Shown in pieces: positions 1 through 9,883 of a stretch of 64,000 nt of DNA. Under the pieces are notes generated by a model that was not told the origin of the DNA, did not search any database, and saw only the letters and a list, made by a program, of their open reading frames with translations. Within the stretch, counting starts at the first letter, position 1. Every line of letters begins with the position of its first letter. The DNA lies in NCBI GenBank assembly GCA_951394405.1, contig OX596337.1, positions 2,604,001 through 2,668,000 on the forward strand, in the 5' to 3' direction. The DNA is from Coprinellus micaceus (lineage: Eukaryota > Basidiomycota > Agaricomycetes > Agaricales > Psathyrellaceae). The translations under genes were made by a program, and so were the position numbers.

Positions 1-674
1 AAAGAAAATTCAACTCGTCCGCCTCCAGAGGATGGCTGCTCCCGTTGGGTGCGGATTGTGAAACCTGGCAGGGATGCCCGGAGTAAGGAGAGAGAGACAT
101 GAGGCTTAAATTGTCCCCATGCGATCTGGGCGCTCTGAAACGCTGGTCAAGACTGTTCCGAAACCTCCGAGAAGTGCCCTGGGGAAAGTACTAGCTGGAC
201 TATTCCGGCCACAACTTATATCAAGCATGACCCGTACGACGACATTTCGTTGGTTAGAGGCACTCGACGACAAAATAGAGCCAGAACCAAGCTGGCAAGC
301 TAGATTCGTGCCAAACGAAATGAAGGCAACTCATGCCGTCAACGATTCCATATGGAACCCCGCGGCAAATTCAGCGCCCAAAGACGCCTTGCACACAACG
401 CGAGGTCCAGGGCTGTCGCATGGCTTGAAGCGAGGACTCTGCAGGCCCATCGAGCGAGATTGTGGACACAGCCCAGTGACCTGTGTTGGGGGAGGACAAG
501 GGACGCCGCTCGCCATCTCGGCTCTCAGTATGGTGCGACTGATGGTGTGGCGGTGAATTGACAGAGTTCTGGGTCTTGCGCCCCTGACGTTGAGGACTGT
601 TTTCATATAAAGGCCACCACCCACACTCTTTTAGCTTGCTGTCTCCTCCCCCCCGAGTCGTTGCCGTAGTCAAA
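1..674. other. Upstream intergenic region, no convincing gene
   Basis: Open frames here (for example 119-556 on the plus strand and 331-624 on the minus strand) overlap one another and show no recognisable domain, signal peptide or splice pattern. The last 70 bases act as the promoter and leader of the next gene. The start of the window may cut through a neighbouring transcript, but nothing codes clearly. Confidence 0.5.
606..611 (+). promoter_or_regulatory. TATA box of the GPI-protein gene
   Basis: TATAAA lies 69 bases before the ATG at 675, at the usual spacing for a short fungal 5' leader. The following leader is pyrimidine-rich, which suggests a well-expressed gene. Confidence 0.6.
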
Positions 675-1382
675 ATGCGTTTCGCCGCTGTCCTCCTCGC
701 CGTCGCCACCACCGCCCTCGGCTACACCATCACGACCCCCAACCAGAGTGCGGGATGGACCAACCAGGGTGCTCAGCCGTGAGTCCAAGCTGCGAGCCTA
801 GTCGCACTTCGGGATGCTCATTCTCGTCTTGTTAGTGTTGCATGGTCGCGCGTTGCGTCTGACAGAGAGAACATCACCATCGTCCTCACCAACAGTGTAT
901 GCCGCGCTCACGACGTCCTTGTCGACATTGACCTGACCCACCCTTCGCAGAACACTGCCCTGATGCCTACTCCCCAAGTTCTCGCTGCCCTCGTTGACGG
1001 CGGCCTTGGCAACACCACCGTTAACCCACCTAGTGCCGGCTGGCCCTCTCCTGGAACCGGCTATGTCCTCAACTTCGTCTCCGATGTCACCAACCTCAAC
1101 ACCATCCTCGCTCAGTCACCCCCTTTCGAGATTGAGTTGTCAACTGTTGTCCCCACCAACACTAGGACGTGCGTGGCGCATTTTTTTTATTTCGTTGTAA
1201 ATCTCAGTCCTGACCCCCCATTCTCCAGCGGGACCGCTACCAACCCCTCCAACACCGGCGCGTCTGGCTCGACGCCCACCGACAACACCGTCCCCTCTAA
1301 TAACGGCAACGGTGCCCTCTCGCGCTTTGGTGCACCTGTTGCTCTAGTTGCTGCTGCCCTCGTCCCTGCTCTTTTTGCCTAA
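675..1382 (+). CDS. Kre9/KNH-like GPI-anchored cell wall protein
   Basis: Predicted small secreted wall protein of 178 residues. Exons 675-778, 836-896, 951-1168 and 1229-1382 join in frame. Residues 1-16 are a signal peptide (MRFAAVLLAVATTALG). The mature part begins YTITTPNQSAGWTNQG and continues with VAWSRV and IVLTNS, the pattern of the yeast cell wall synthesis protein Kre9/Knh1 N-terminal domain, an extracellular beta-sandwich. A Ser/Thr/Asn-rich linker follows, then a hydrophobic C-terminus ending in Ala, as expected for GPI addition. A paralogue lies inverted at 8500-9259 with the same exon layout. The exact wall function is unknown. Family assignment is by motif only. Confidence 0.8.
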
Positions 1383-1860
1383 ACGCCCCGACGTGCGAGG
1401 ATTTCAGCCCAACTCGGGTTGCGTTTGATTATGCCTTCATTTCTTGGACTTCTCGGGTCAATCTGGACACCCTCCAGTGTTCTTGCTCTCTCCCTTCTCT
1501 TAGGACTATGCCGTATACCTACATATACCATCCGCTAACCTAGTTCACACATTTGGCAGATACACTTGTCGATACTTGCGAACCTTGCTAAGACCCTCTA
1601 CGATACCTATTGCTGCCTGCTGTGCTATATCTATTTTGTAACGGGCGCTTAGGACGAGTATACATAGATTTAGTTACAGCGCTCTGGAGTGGAGCTCTGA
1701 AATCAATCAAATGCGTTCCGAATTGCAAGCGGCCTTATCGCGGCGACCTCATGGCTCCTTGTGGCCACTTCTTCGGTTACCTTTATGCATATGGCTACGA
1801 CATCAACCACCCTATCGCGACTAAAAGAAGCCCCCAACTTGTCTTCAACCCTAACGAACC
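1383..1860. other. Intergenic region
   Basis: This holds the 3' end of the GPI-protein gene and the promoter of the ACMSD-like gene. The open frame at 1610-1963 has no family features and overlaps the real start at 1861 in another frame. Confidence 0.5.
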
Positions 1861-3156
1861 ATGGCGAGCTCGAAGCTCACGAAGCTCCTCGTTGACGTCC
1901 ACTCTCATGTATACCTTCCAAGATACACCGCGCTGTTGCGGTCAAGAACCAACGTCCCCCTAATCAAGACCCTCACGACCCCGGACGGCAAGCCTGATGA
2001 TCGCCTCCTAATTCTCGCCGACGAACCTAGCACTGGGCGTCCAGTAGGCCCTCAGTACTGGGATCGCGATGGTTTGTGCCTAGCAAGATTCCATGGCATT
2101 TGAATACTCAAACCTGGCACCTCCTTTCCAGAGAAACTCAAGTTCATGGACAAGCACGGGATCGACGTGACGTTGGTCAGCACTGCGAACCCGTGGCTCG
2201 ACTTCCTCCCTCCCCCTGAAGCCCACAAACTTGCGTTGGAACTGAACGAAGATCTAGAGCAATATTGCTCCACCTCGCCGAAGGTCGTTAATCCCCAAAT
2301 TTCTCGGCTGTTTGGCTTTGGGTTGCTCCCCCTCGTTCCGAATGTGTCGGTGGACGCGTTGCTTCAGAGTATCAGGCAAATTTCTCAGCTGCCGCACCTC
2401 CGTGGGCTTATCATGGGGACGAGGGGTGTTGGAAAGGGGCTAGATGATGAGGCACTCGACCCTGTGTGGTCTGCGATTGAAGGGGCGGGGTTGGTCGTCT
2501 TTGTCCACCCGCACTATGGCGTGGATGCCAAGGCTTGGGGAGAGAAGGACAACGGGCACGTCCTCCCTCTTGCGCTTGGCTTCCCCTTCGAGACCACTAC
2601 TGTGAGCTTTTATCGTCGTTCGGCTCGAAGCCCATTCTGACTCCCATTCTCTCACTAGGCCATTACCCGCCTCATCATCTCTGGTGTGCTAGATCGTTTC
2701 CCCAACCTTAAACTCCTCCTGGCCCACTCGGGCGGCGCTCTCCCCATCCTTTCATCCAGACTCTCATCCTGCATCGCCCACGACCCGGTTGTGGCCTCAC
2801 GTTTGAAGCATGATGCGAGATACTATATCGGCAAGCTCTACCTCGACGCCGTCTCGTATGGACCTGAGGAGATGGGTTACGCCAGCGAAGCCCTCGCTCG
2901 AGCAAGTCGGTACCAGACCGGTTCTCAGGAAACCGCAAGCCTTGCATCCTTGGAGGCTAAGCGGTCTCTCGGAAGCAAGAGGATGATGTTCGGCACCGAC
3001 CATCCCTTCTTCCCTCCCCTTTCCTCCACAGAGAAGTGGAAGAGTGTCGTTGAGAACCTGCAGGCGATTGAAGATGTCCAAGGCTGGTCAGAAGGAGACA
3101 AGGATGGTGTCCGGGGAGGTAACGCCGTAGATTTGTTCAACCTGAACGCTTCGTAA
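1861..3156 (+). CDS. ACMSD: ACMSD-family amidohydrolase (aminocarboxymuconate-semialdehyde decarboxylase-like)
   Basis: Predicted 392-residue metal-dependent decarboxylase. Exons are 1861-2071, 2132-2601 and 2659-3156. All metal and catalytic positions of the ACMSD family are visible: the N-terminal HxH in VDVHSH, the His in VFVHPHYG, the His in LLLAHSGGALP and the Asp in MMFGTDHPF. The tail GNAVDLFNL also fits the family, which is normally about 330-400 residues. ACMSD removes the carboxyl group of 2-amino-3-carboxymuconate semialdehyde and diverts it from quinolinate and NAD. Its 3' end lies 48 bp from the 3' end of quinolinate phosphoribosyltransferase, the enzyme it competes with, which strengthens the call. 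A related gamma-resorcylate or 5-carboxyvanillate decarboxylase cannot be excluded. Confidence 0.85.
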
Positions 3157-3204
3157 TTAGATGGTAATGATGTCTAGCACTGGACGATATGTCGTTGAGT
3201 TCGT

Positions 3205-4329
3205 CTATGTTGAGCCGACTGGCTTCTGCTGTATCTTGAGACTGTAGTCGATGTGGGGTACGGACTGGTGGACAGCACTGGTGCTAAAGATGTCGATTTC
3301 TATGCACGTATTGGCTCTCTGGATGCTAGGGAGGGATTGCGGAACATACCATTGATTGCTCGTTCCTGCAGGTTCTCTTCGGTGATTCCTCCACTGCTCT
3401 CAAGCATGAACTTCTTCTTACCACCCCATCTTGCCTTCAGACGACTTGCAACGTTGAGCAGCTCCTCGCCTTCCATGTTGTCGAGCATGACGATGTCTGC
3501 CCCAGCTTCGATAGCTTCGTTGGCCTCCGCTTCCGTTCGGACCTCGACGTCCAAGAGCAAGCTGAAGCCGCCGACAGTGCGGGCTTGCTCGATAGCCTTG
3601 GTTATGGAGCCATGGGACCATATGTGATTATCCTTGAGCATGATCATACTCGAAAGATCGTGTCTATGAGGGTCAATTCCACCAACAAGCATACCATACT
3701 TTTCGACAAGGCGAAAACCTGAATGCTTGCTTAGCCACCGATAGAACTCGGTGATTGTTGGGCGAACCCACCTGGCGTCGTCTTCCTCGTTCCAGCGATG
3801 ATACCCTTGTACCCATATCCGCGGGCGAGGTCCTTGTAGCGTTTTGATCTAGGCGATAAGATGCCCTTCAGTCACTCTGGATGCCGATGGAACCAGGAAG
3901 CTCACTTCGTCGCGATACCGCTACATCTGGCCATAAGATTCAGGGCAACCCGCTCTCCGAGCAAAATGTGCCTCGCCTTCCCCCGTACGGTAGCTACGTG
4001 CTTGATAGGCTGGAAGACCTCCCCTTCCTGTAGATGCCATCCCACTCTGTTAAATTAATTAGGCGCCCTGATCAGCCGCTAATCATCCGATTAGGACTGA
4101 GTACGACTCACGAACAACCCAATTGCTCGAAGATCTCGGTCACAAAAGGCGATCCTGCAAGGACAGCAGGCTCCATTCCCTTCCCAAACAGAAACGCCTC
4201 CCGTTCGACCTCACCGACAACAAATCCACCATAGTCAAAAGAAGGTGTGTCCTCAGCCAACCAGGCGGAGATCTGGGTCTTCCAGCCGGGCGGTAAGAGA
4301 TGTGCATATTGTGGGACGTTGGAGGTCAT
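3205..4329 (-). CDS. BNA6: Quinolinate phosphoribosyltransferase (nicotinate-nucleotide pyrophosphorylase)
   Basis: Converts quinolinate and PRPP to nicotinate mononucleotide in de novo NAD synthesis. Exons on the minus strand are 4112-4329, 3906-4046, 3772-3848, 3350-3718 and 3205-3299, giving 299 residues, the usual length. Diagnostic segments are [34 protein letters not shown] and GGIDPHRHD (the substrate-binding core), then [19 protein letters not shown] and ESSGGI of the C-terminal barrel. The first-exon ATG at 4329 gives a short N-terminus typical of fungal QPRT. The 232 bp to the next start at 4562 form a divergent promoter shared with a chromate transporter gene. Confidence 0.95.
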
Positions 4330-4561
4330 GGTGGGTGTTGAGGAGAGAGGTTTGAGATGACTCGGTGTGCCAACGGATGTCGGAGGTCCGCTGTTGGCGG
4401 GATCTCATCCTGTTGGGACTGTGTCTGGGAGCGTGCGAAAGGTCCAGGGCAACTGGGCAAGACACCATCTTCTTCTCTTCTGTCGCCATTGTGGCAACGC
4501 AGCCCCTACATATACCGACGGTGGCGGTCATGGACTCTCATTCTCGGTCCTCTCGTGCACC
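4330..4561. promoter_or_regulatory. Divergent promoter of QPRT and chromate transporter 1
   Basis: 232 bp separate the ATG codons of two divergent genes. A TATA-like stretch (tacatata, about 4507-4514) lies some 50 bases before the transporter ATG. An ATG at 4530 opens a short frame out of register that overlaps the true start at 4562. Confidence 0.45.
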
Positions 4562-6260
4562 ATGTCTTTATCTGCCCTCCTGCAGTCGACGGCGGCCAGG
4601 TTGATGGCGAGGGGAGAAAGTGCTGCACCAAATGAAGCATACGAAGTGAACACAGCGAAGCTTCCAGTACGACTCTGGGATGTCTTCTCCAGGACTTTCG
4701 ACTTGGGCGTGACAGCATTTGGAGGCCCACCAGTGCACTTTCAAATCCTCCATCGTCGATTTGTCGAAGGGGCGGGCGGGACGCCGTGGATCGACGAGCA
4801 GACAGTGCGTATTTTCACTCTATGGGTGAAGAAGCAATCCATATACTCTTCGCTAGTATCAGGAAATATTTGCAGTGTGTCAAGCGCTTCCGGGTCCCGC
4901 TTCAACCAAAATGCTCTTCAGCATTGCCCACATCCGAGCGGGACTTATCCCAGCCCTCCTCGCCTTCACTTTGTGGTCCTTGCCAGGAGCGTTCGTCATG
5001 TATGGTCTAGCTCTGGGCGTCCAACGCGTCGACAACGTCCTCCCGGACCCAGTTTACGCGTTGCTCTCTGGTTTGAACTCTGCAGTCGTTGGAGTTATTG
5101 CCCTCGCAGCGGTTCAGCTTGCACGAAAGGCGATCACAGACAAGGTGACCAGGCTCCTCGTCCTCTTCGGCGGTGGAGCAGGATTGTGTTACAACGCGTT
5201 ATGGTACTTCCCGGTCCTTGTCGTCATCTCCGGAGTCGTAACCGTCGCGTGGGATCTGTGGGTCCAGGGATGGGTGCGAAAGGTTGTCCAGAGGGGGCGA
5301 ACAAGGAGGCCCTCCATTAGGCTTGACCCCAACGTGGAAAGCGGCCTCGCCGGCTCCCCGACAACCACAACTGAAGCATCAAACAACACCGCTTTGGAAG
5401 GGCCTCAGCGTCGCCCTACCGCTGGCCGTTCCTCCATCGACGATGTCGACATTACAGATAGCCGGTCCGGAGCAGAGGCTACATCCGACGGCCTCGACGC
5501 TAGCGCCATTTTACAAACAGCGTCAGAGGCGCTCATTCTTCGACCGTCTCCTCACCCTATCGCAGGCCACGGTATCCCTGTCAAGATTGGACTCGGGCTT
5601 GTCGCACTCTTCTTCGTGGCGTTCATCGCGTTCATGGTCCTTCGCGGGCTTTTACGCGCTCCACCCCTTCTCCTAGCCCTTTTCAACAACATGTTCCTTG
5701 CGGGAACTATTATTTTTGGGGGTGGCCCCGTCGTCATTCCCCTCCTTCGGCAGTATGTTGTCGAGCCTGGCTGGGTGTCCCCTCGGGACTTCCTCCTTGG
5801 TCTCGCCATCATCCAAGCCTTGCCAGGTCCCAATTTCAACTTCGCCGTCTACTTGGGAGCGTTGTCTGCCCTCAGTGGGAGCGCAAACCGCTCAATTGCA
5901 ACCACCCTCCCCGGGGCCATCCTCGCATTCCTTGGGATCTTCACACCTGGTCTCTACCTCAGCGTCGGCTTTCAGAGCATTTGGAGGGCTCTTCGCAAGC
6001 GACCGGAAGTCGTAAGCGTACTCAGAGGCGTCAATGCTGCAGCAGTGGGCTTCGTGTTCACTGCTGTGTACCGGCTGTGGGAGATTGGGTACTTGACGAA
6101 AGAGGTCTCGAAGGGGGTCAGCTTGGGATTGGAGCCATGGTGGCTACTCGTGGCGTCCGCCACGTTCACTGCTGTCGAATGGTTTAGCGTCCCGCCTCCT
6201 GCTGCGATCCTCACTGGCGGCGTGGCTGGGTTGGCGTGGTGGGGTGTTGTCAGGAATTGA
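4562..6260 (+). CDS. CHR-family chromate ion transporter, copy 1
   Basis: Predicted 548-residue plasma-membrane transporter of the CHR (ChrA) family. Family members efflux chromate in bacteria, while fungal homologues can instead take it up. Exons are 4562-4804 and 4857-6260. The protein has two homologous halves. The first carries AFGGPPVHFQ and then QALPGPASTK near residue 90. The second carries IFGGGPVVIPLLR and IIQALPGPNFNF. About ten hydrophobic segments flank a charged, Ser/Thr-rich cytoplasmic linker of roughly 90 residues. The start at 4562 is chosen because the second copy begins in the same way. The tandem paralogue at 6587-8298 has the same length and intron position. Confidence 0.92.
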
Positions 6261-6586
6261 GCGCCCTCAAATATATGGGTGTTATGTACGGTCTCCTCTC
6301 CGTTCCATGAAGCACCCAGTCTGGACCACCTGTATTTCTATGGCTTTGTAGTTGGCGCTTAATTTCAGGATCGTTCCTCGAACGCACGTGCGTTGCAAGA
6401 AGGGCGTCTTTGATTTTTTTATTCACCGCCAAGCCATTACCTGTCACTGTGTGGCTGTCGCCGGGGCCGCTCAATCGAATCCGCTGTGATTCATGTTGGT
6501 TGAAAGGCAACACACGATTGATGCGCGAGCTTGCCAGTGAGCCCATTCTTTCACTTTTCTCCTTCACCTTTCTCCTCATACCGGCC
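6261..6586. other. Intergenic spacer between tandem transporters
   Basis: This 326 bp spacer carries the 3' end of copy 1 and the promoter of copy 2. An upstream open frame (from 6410) runs in frame into the copy 2 start, but the family N-terminus begins at the ATG at 6587. Confidence 0.5.
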
Positions 6587-8298
6587 ATGTCGTTTTCCGC
6601 TTTCGTCCACTCGGCTGTGGCGAAGCTTAAAGGAAGGGACATGGACGACGATATAGTACCCAAAGAGGCGTATCAAGTGAACACCGCTGACCTTGGAGCG
6701 CGCCTCGGGGATGTGTTCGTTCGCACATATGATCTGGGGTTCATTGGGTTTGGCGGACCTCCCGTTCATTTCCAGATCTGGCACCGCCGGTTTGTAGATG
6801 GGCTGGGCAAGGCACCTTGGATCGACGAACAAACAGTGAGTAACCGTCGCACTGTCTCCTTATCATTAGCTCTGAGAGAACCGGCTGTCAAATATCCTAG
6901 TATCGCGAGCTCTTCGCAATCTCCCAAGCTCTCCCCGGCCCTGGTTCCACAAAGATGCTCTTCAACATCGCTCAAATCCGCGCTGGGATCCTCCCCGCAA
7001 CCTTTGTCTTCCTCCTCTGGTCCCTTCCCGGCGCCCTCGCCATGTTTGGGCTCTCCCTCGGTGTCCAGCGCATCTCCACCTTCCTCCCGGACCCCGTCTA
7101 TGCACTACTATCTGGATTGAATGCGAGCACCGTAGGCTTGATTGCCCTCGCCGCGGTTCAACTCGCACGGAAAGCGATTACGGATAAATTGACGAGAATA
7201 TTGGTGGTGTTTGGCGCATGTGCGGGGTTGTGTTATAACGCGTTGTGGTATTTCCCGGTCTTGATTGCCGTGGCGGGGATCGCTACGGTCCTTTGGGACT
7301 GCTGGGCAAGGGGTTGGGCAAAGAGGATCAATGGCAAACGGATGGGACGGGTCACTCGCAGTGCAGAGCCGCAAGTGGAGAGTGGGTCGGCTGGGAGGCG
7401 CTCTGAGGCTTCTGAGGTTACCACAAGCGGTGCCCAACGCCGGGCAGCCGCAGGTCAATCTTCCTCCCCCGACATCGAACTTGTCGGCCGCGGCCAGGGT
7501 AACACTCCCAACACATCTATCCACGAATCTCCTGCTACACCCCCTCAGCCCTCCCCGCATTCCATCGCAGGGCATGGCATCCCCGTCAAACTTGGCCTCC
7601 TTATCATTGCCCTCTTTTTCGTCGTCTTTACCGCGCTCATGCTCCTGCGCGGGCTCCTCCCCACCCCCCCACTCCTCCTTGCGCTCTTCAACAACATGTT
7701 CCTTGCGGGCACTATCATCTTTGGGGGCGGGCCTGTCGTCATCCCTCTCCTCCGCGAGTACGTCGTGGAACCTGGTTGGGTGTCCCCTCGAGACTTCTTG
7801 CTTGGCCTGGCGATAATTCAGGCAATGCCTGGACCAAACTTTAACTTTGCAGTTTATCTTGGAGCTCTGGCTGCGTTCAATCGCGGAAACGCGGCGGGCA
7901 TAGCCAGTGGGCTAGGGGAGAGGGCTTCGGCGGGTACGAGCTTCGTTGGGGCCGTCCTCGCGTTCGTCGGCATCTTCCTTCCGGGGCTCTGGATCAGTGT
8001 AGGCTTCCAGAGCGTGTGGCGTGCATTGAGGAAGCGCCAGGCAGTCGTTAGCATTTTGAGAGGCGTAAATGCTACGGCGGTGGGTTTTGTATTCACCGCT
8101 GTGTATAGGCTGTGGGAGATTGGCTACTTGACGAAGGAGTCGAGCACCGGAACTTCGTTGGGGCGGGAGCCTTGGTGGCTCGTTATATCCACCGTGACAT
8201 TTACGGCGGTGGAATGGTTCGGTGTCCCGCCCCCTGTCGCCATACTTACAGGGGGAGTTGCTGGATTGGGTTGGTGGGGCGCTGTCGGAAGACGGTGA
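6587..8298 (+). CDS. CHR-family chromate ion transporter, copy 2
   Basis: Second 548-residue CHR transporter. Exons are 6587-6835 and 6901-8298, with the intron at the same codon (after DEQT) as in copy 1. Both CHR half-domains are intact (GFGGPPVHFQ, QALPGPGSTK; IFGGGPVVIPLLR, IIQAMPGPNFNF). The halves are closely similar to copy 1, while the cytoplasmic linker (about residues 205-285) and a short insertion after GALAAFNRG differ. This is a clear local tandem duplication with diverging linkers. Substrate and transport direction cannot be read from sequence. Confidence 0.92.
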
Positions 8299-8499
8299 TA
8301 CGGCGTATGATTAGAATGTGTGTCCATGAATACAACGTCTAGTCAATTATAGAGCACTCTTTTTGTCTAAGCGTCCGTGCTAGGAAGTACTGAAATATAA
8401 TGGTCCATGATGAATGCCAACGTTTCGTCAACCGTTCATAAAATTGTCAAGATGGTGGAGTAAGAATGGCTTCTACCGCGGTGCATGAATGGGGCGGGA

Positions 8500-9259
8500 T
8501 TAGAGAAGCGCAGAGCCAATCAGGGCGATAGCGGCGGTGACAACGCCAGCAGAGAGGGCGAGATTGCCAGAAGCACTGTTACCGGTGCTGAGGGGGGAGG
8601 ACATGGAGCTGTCTGTACTGGCAGCACCCTCGGTGGTGTCGGTTGCAGAACCAGTGCTAGAATATCCATCAGCACGATTACCTTTGCAAACTAAAGGGAC
8701 GTACGCAGTCGACTGGGAGCGGCTAGCAGTCCCAGTTGAGGACGAGGTAACAGAGGTGGACTTGGCCGACTCGGTAGCGGCACCAGCAGTGATGTTAAAC
8801 TCAGTGGACTGAGCGTAGATGGTGGTCTGCTCGTTCTTGCTCTTGACGATGTTGACGCGGTAGCTGCCGCCATTGGTAGGCCACCCGCTGCTTGGCTGGC
8901 TCACGCTAATAGAGCTCGCCGAGGTCGCATCGACCAAGTCAGCTAGAACGATGTCGGTGGAGAGGATGCTGCGGTCCTGATTGATATGAATTCTTGTCAG
9001 AAACGACATGCAACTTGCTGGGCAGAGGACTTACGAGATTGGTGAGGACGATGGAGAAGTTGCTGGCATCGGTCGCAACGCGGTCCCAGGCGACACTGAA
9101 AGGGGGGAGCTCGTCGTCAGCCTGCTCCATGATTCGATACGAGTTCACTCACGTCTGGGGCCCGTTGTTGGTCCATCCCTGAGAAAGACTGGGCCGGGTG
9201 ACCTGGAAACCAAAGGCGGTGGAGAGAACGGAAAGGAAAAGGAGAGTGGCTGCGTGCAT
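8500..9259 (-). CDS. Kre9/KNH-like GPI-anchored cell wall protein (paralogue of 675-1382)
   Basis: Secreted wall protein with exons 9153-9259, 9035-9095 and 8500-8976 (214 residues). A probable extra intron of 48 nt at 8657-8704 (GTACGT...TCTAG) is a multiple of three. It would remove a non-Ser/Thr stretch (YVPLVCKG...), leaving 198 residues and matching the intron position of the paralogue. The signal peptide is MHAATLLFLSVLSTAFG. QVTRPSLSQGWTNNGPQ, VAWDRV and IVLTNL match the other copy, and exon 2 is 61 nt in both. A Ser/Thr-rich C-terminal half and a hydrophobic end (AAIALIGSALL) suggest a GPI anchor. A TATA-like run on the minus strand (9356-9364) lies about 97 bases upstream. Confidence 0.82.
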
Positions 9260-9883
9260 TGTGGGAGAGAGGGTGGGGAGAAAATTAAACGGTTCTACTG
9301 AAGGTGGTGAGGCAGAAGGAAAAGGGAACTAACCATGAACACAACACTTCCAGCCAAAATATATCCTCGCGGCATCACGGCGATTTTAGCCCGTTGCCGT
9401 GGACCGGGCAACTTTGCTCCGTGCGTCCATGTTCTACTCCATACCAACCCTAAAAAAACTTTCGAAGGGCAGTGTCCCGGGCGCTTAGAGCCTTCGGGGA
9501 ATCCTGCACGCTCCACCTCACAGAGCCCCTCTCTTGCCGCTCTTGACGCGGTAGTACCCCCGGATCAGCAAAGAACCTCCCACTTCATGGGCGTTCAAAG
9601 TTGAGGGGGCCTGTGCTCTCGGGGTCGGGGCCCGTTCTAATTCTGCTCTGGTTTCCAAGATAATTACGATGCAGAGCTAGCCTGGGCCTCCTGTACATGC
9701 CAACCGCAATCGAGCCTCGAGGGACGTTGCCTCGGGAGGAGATCCCCTTGCAGAACCGTGATCGCATCAGTAGATCCCGAGCCGAAACGGAAGTAGACGT
9801 CCATATTGGGCTTAGCACAGAATGCCAGCAGGGCAGAGCCTGTTCCTTTTCTTCTCTCCCTTCCTACATAGCCAACCCGTAAG
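9260..9883. other. Intergenic region between divergent genes
   Basis: This contains the promoter of the GPI-protein gene on the minus strand and the promoter of the unknown gene at 9884. Overlapping open frames on both strands show no family features. Confidence 0.45.

Noticed and set aside
119..556. Plus-strand frame of 145 residues at the window start
   Set aside because: No domain, composition unlike the real genes nearby, and competing frames on the other strand.
9153..9259. Apparent frameshift in the signal peptide of the second GPI protein
   Set aside because: Re-reading the bases around 9240 showed the frame is intact. The signal peptide reads through normally.
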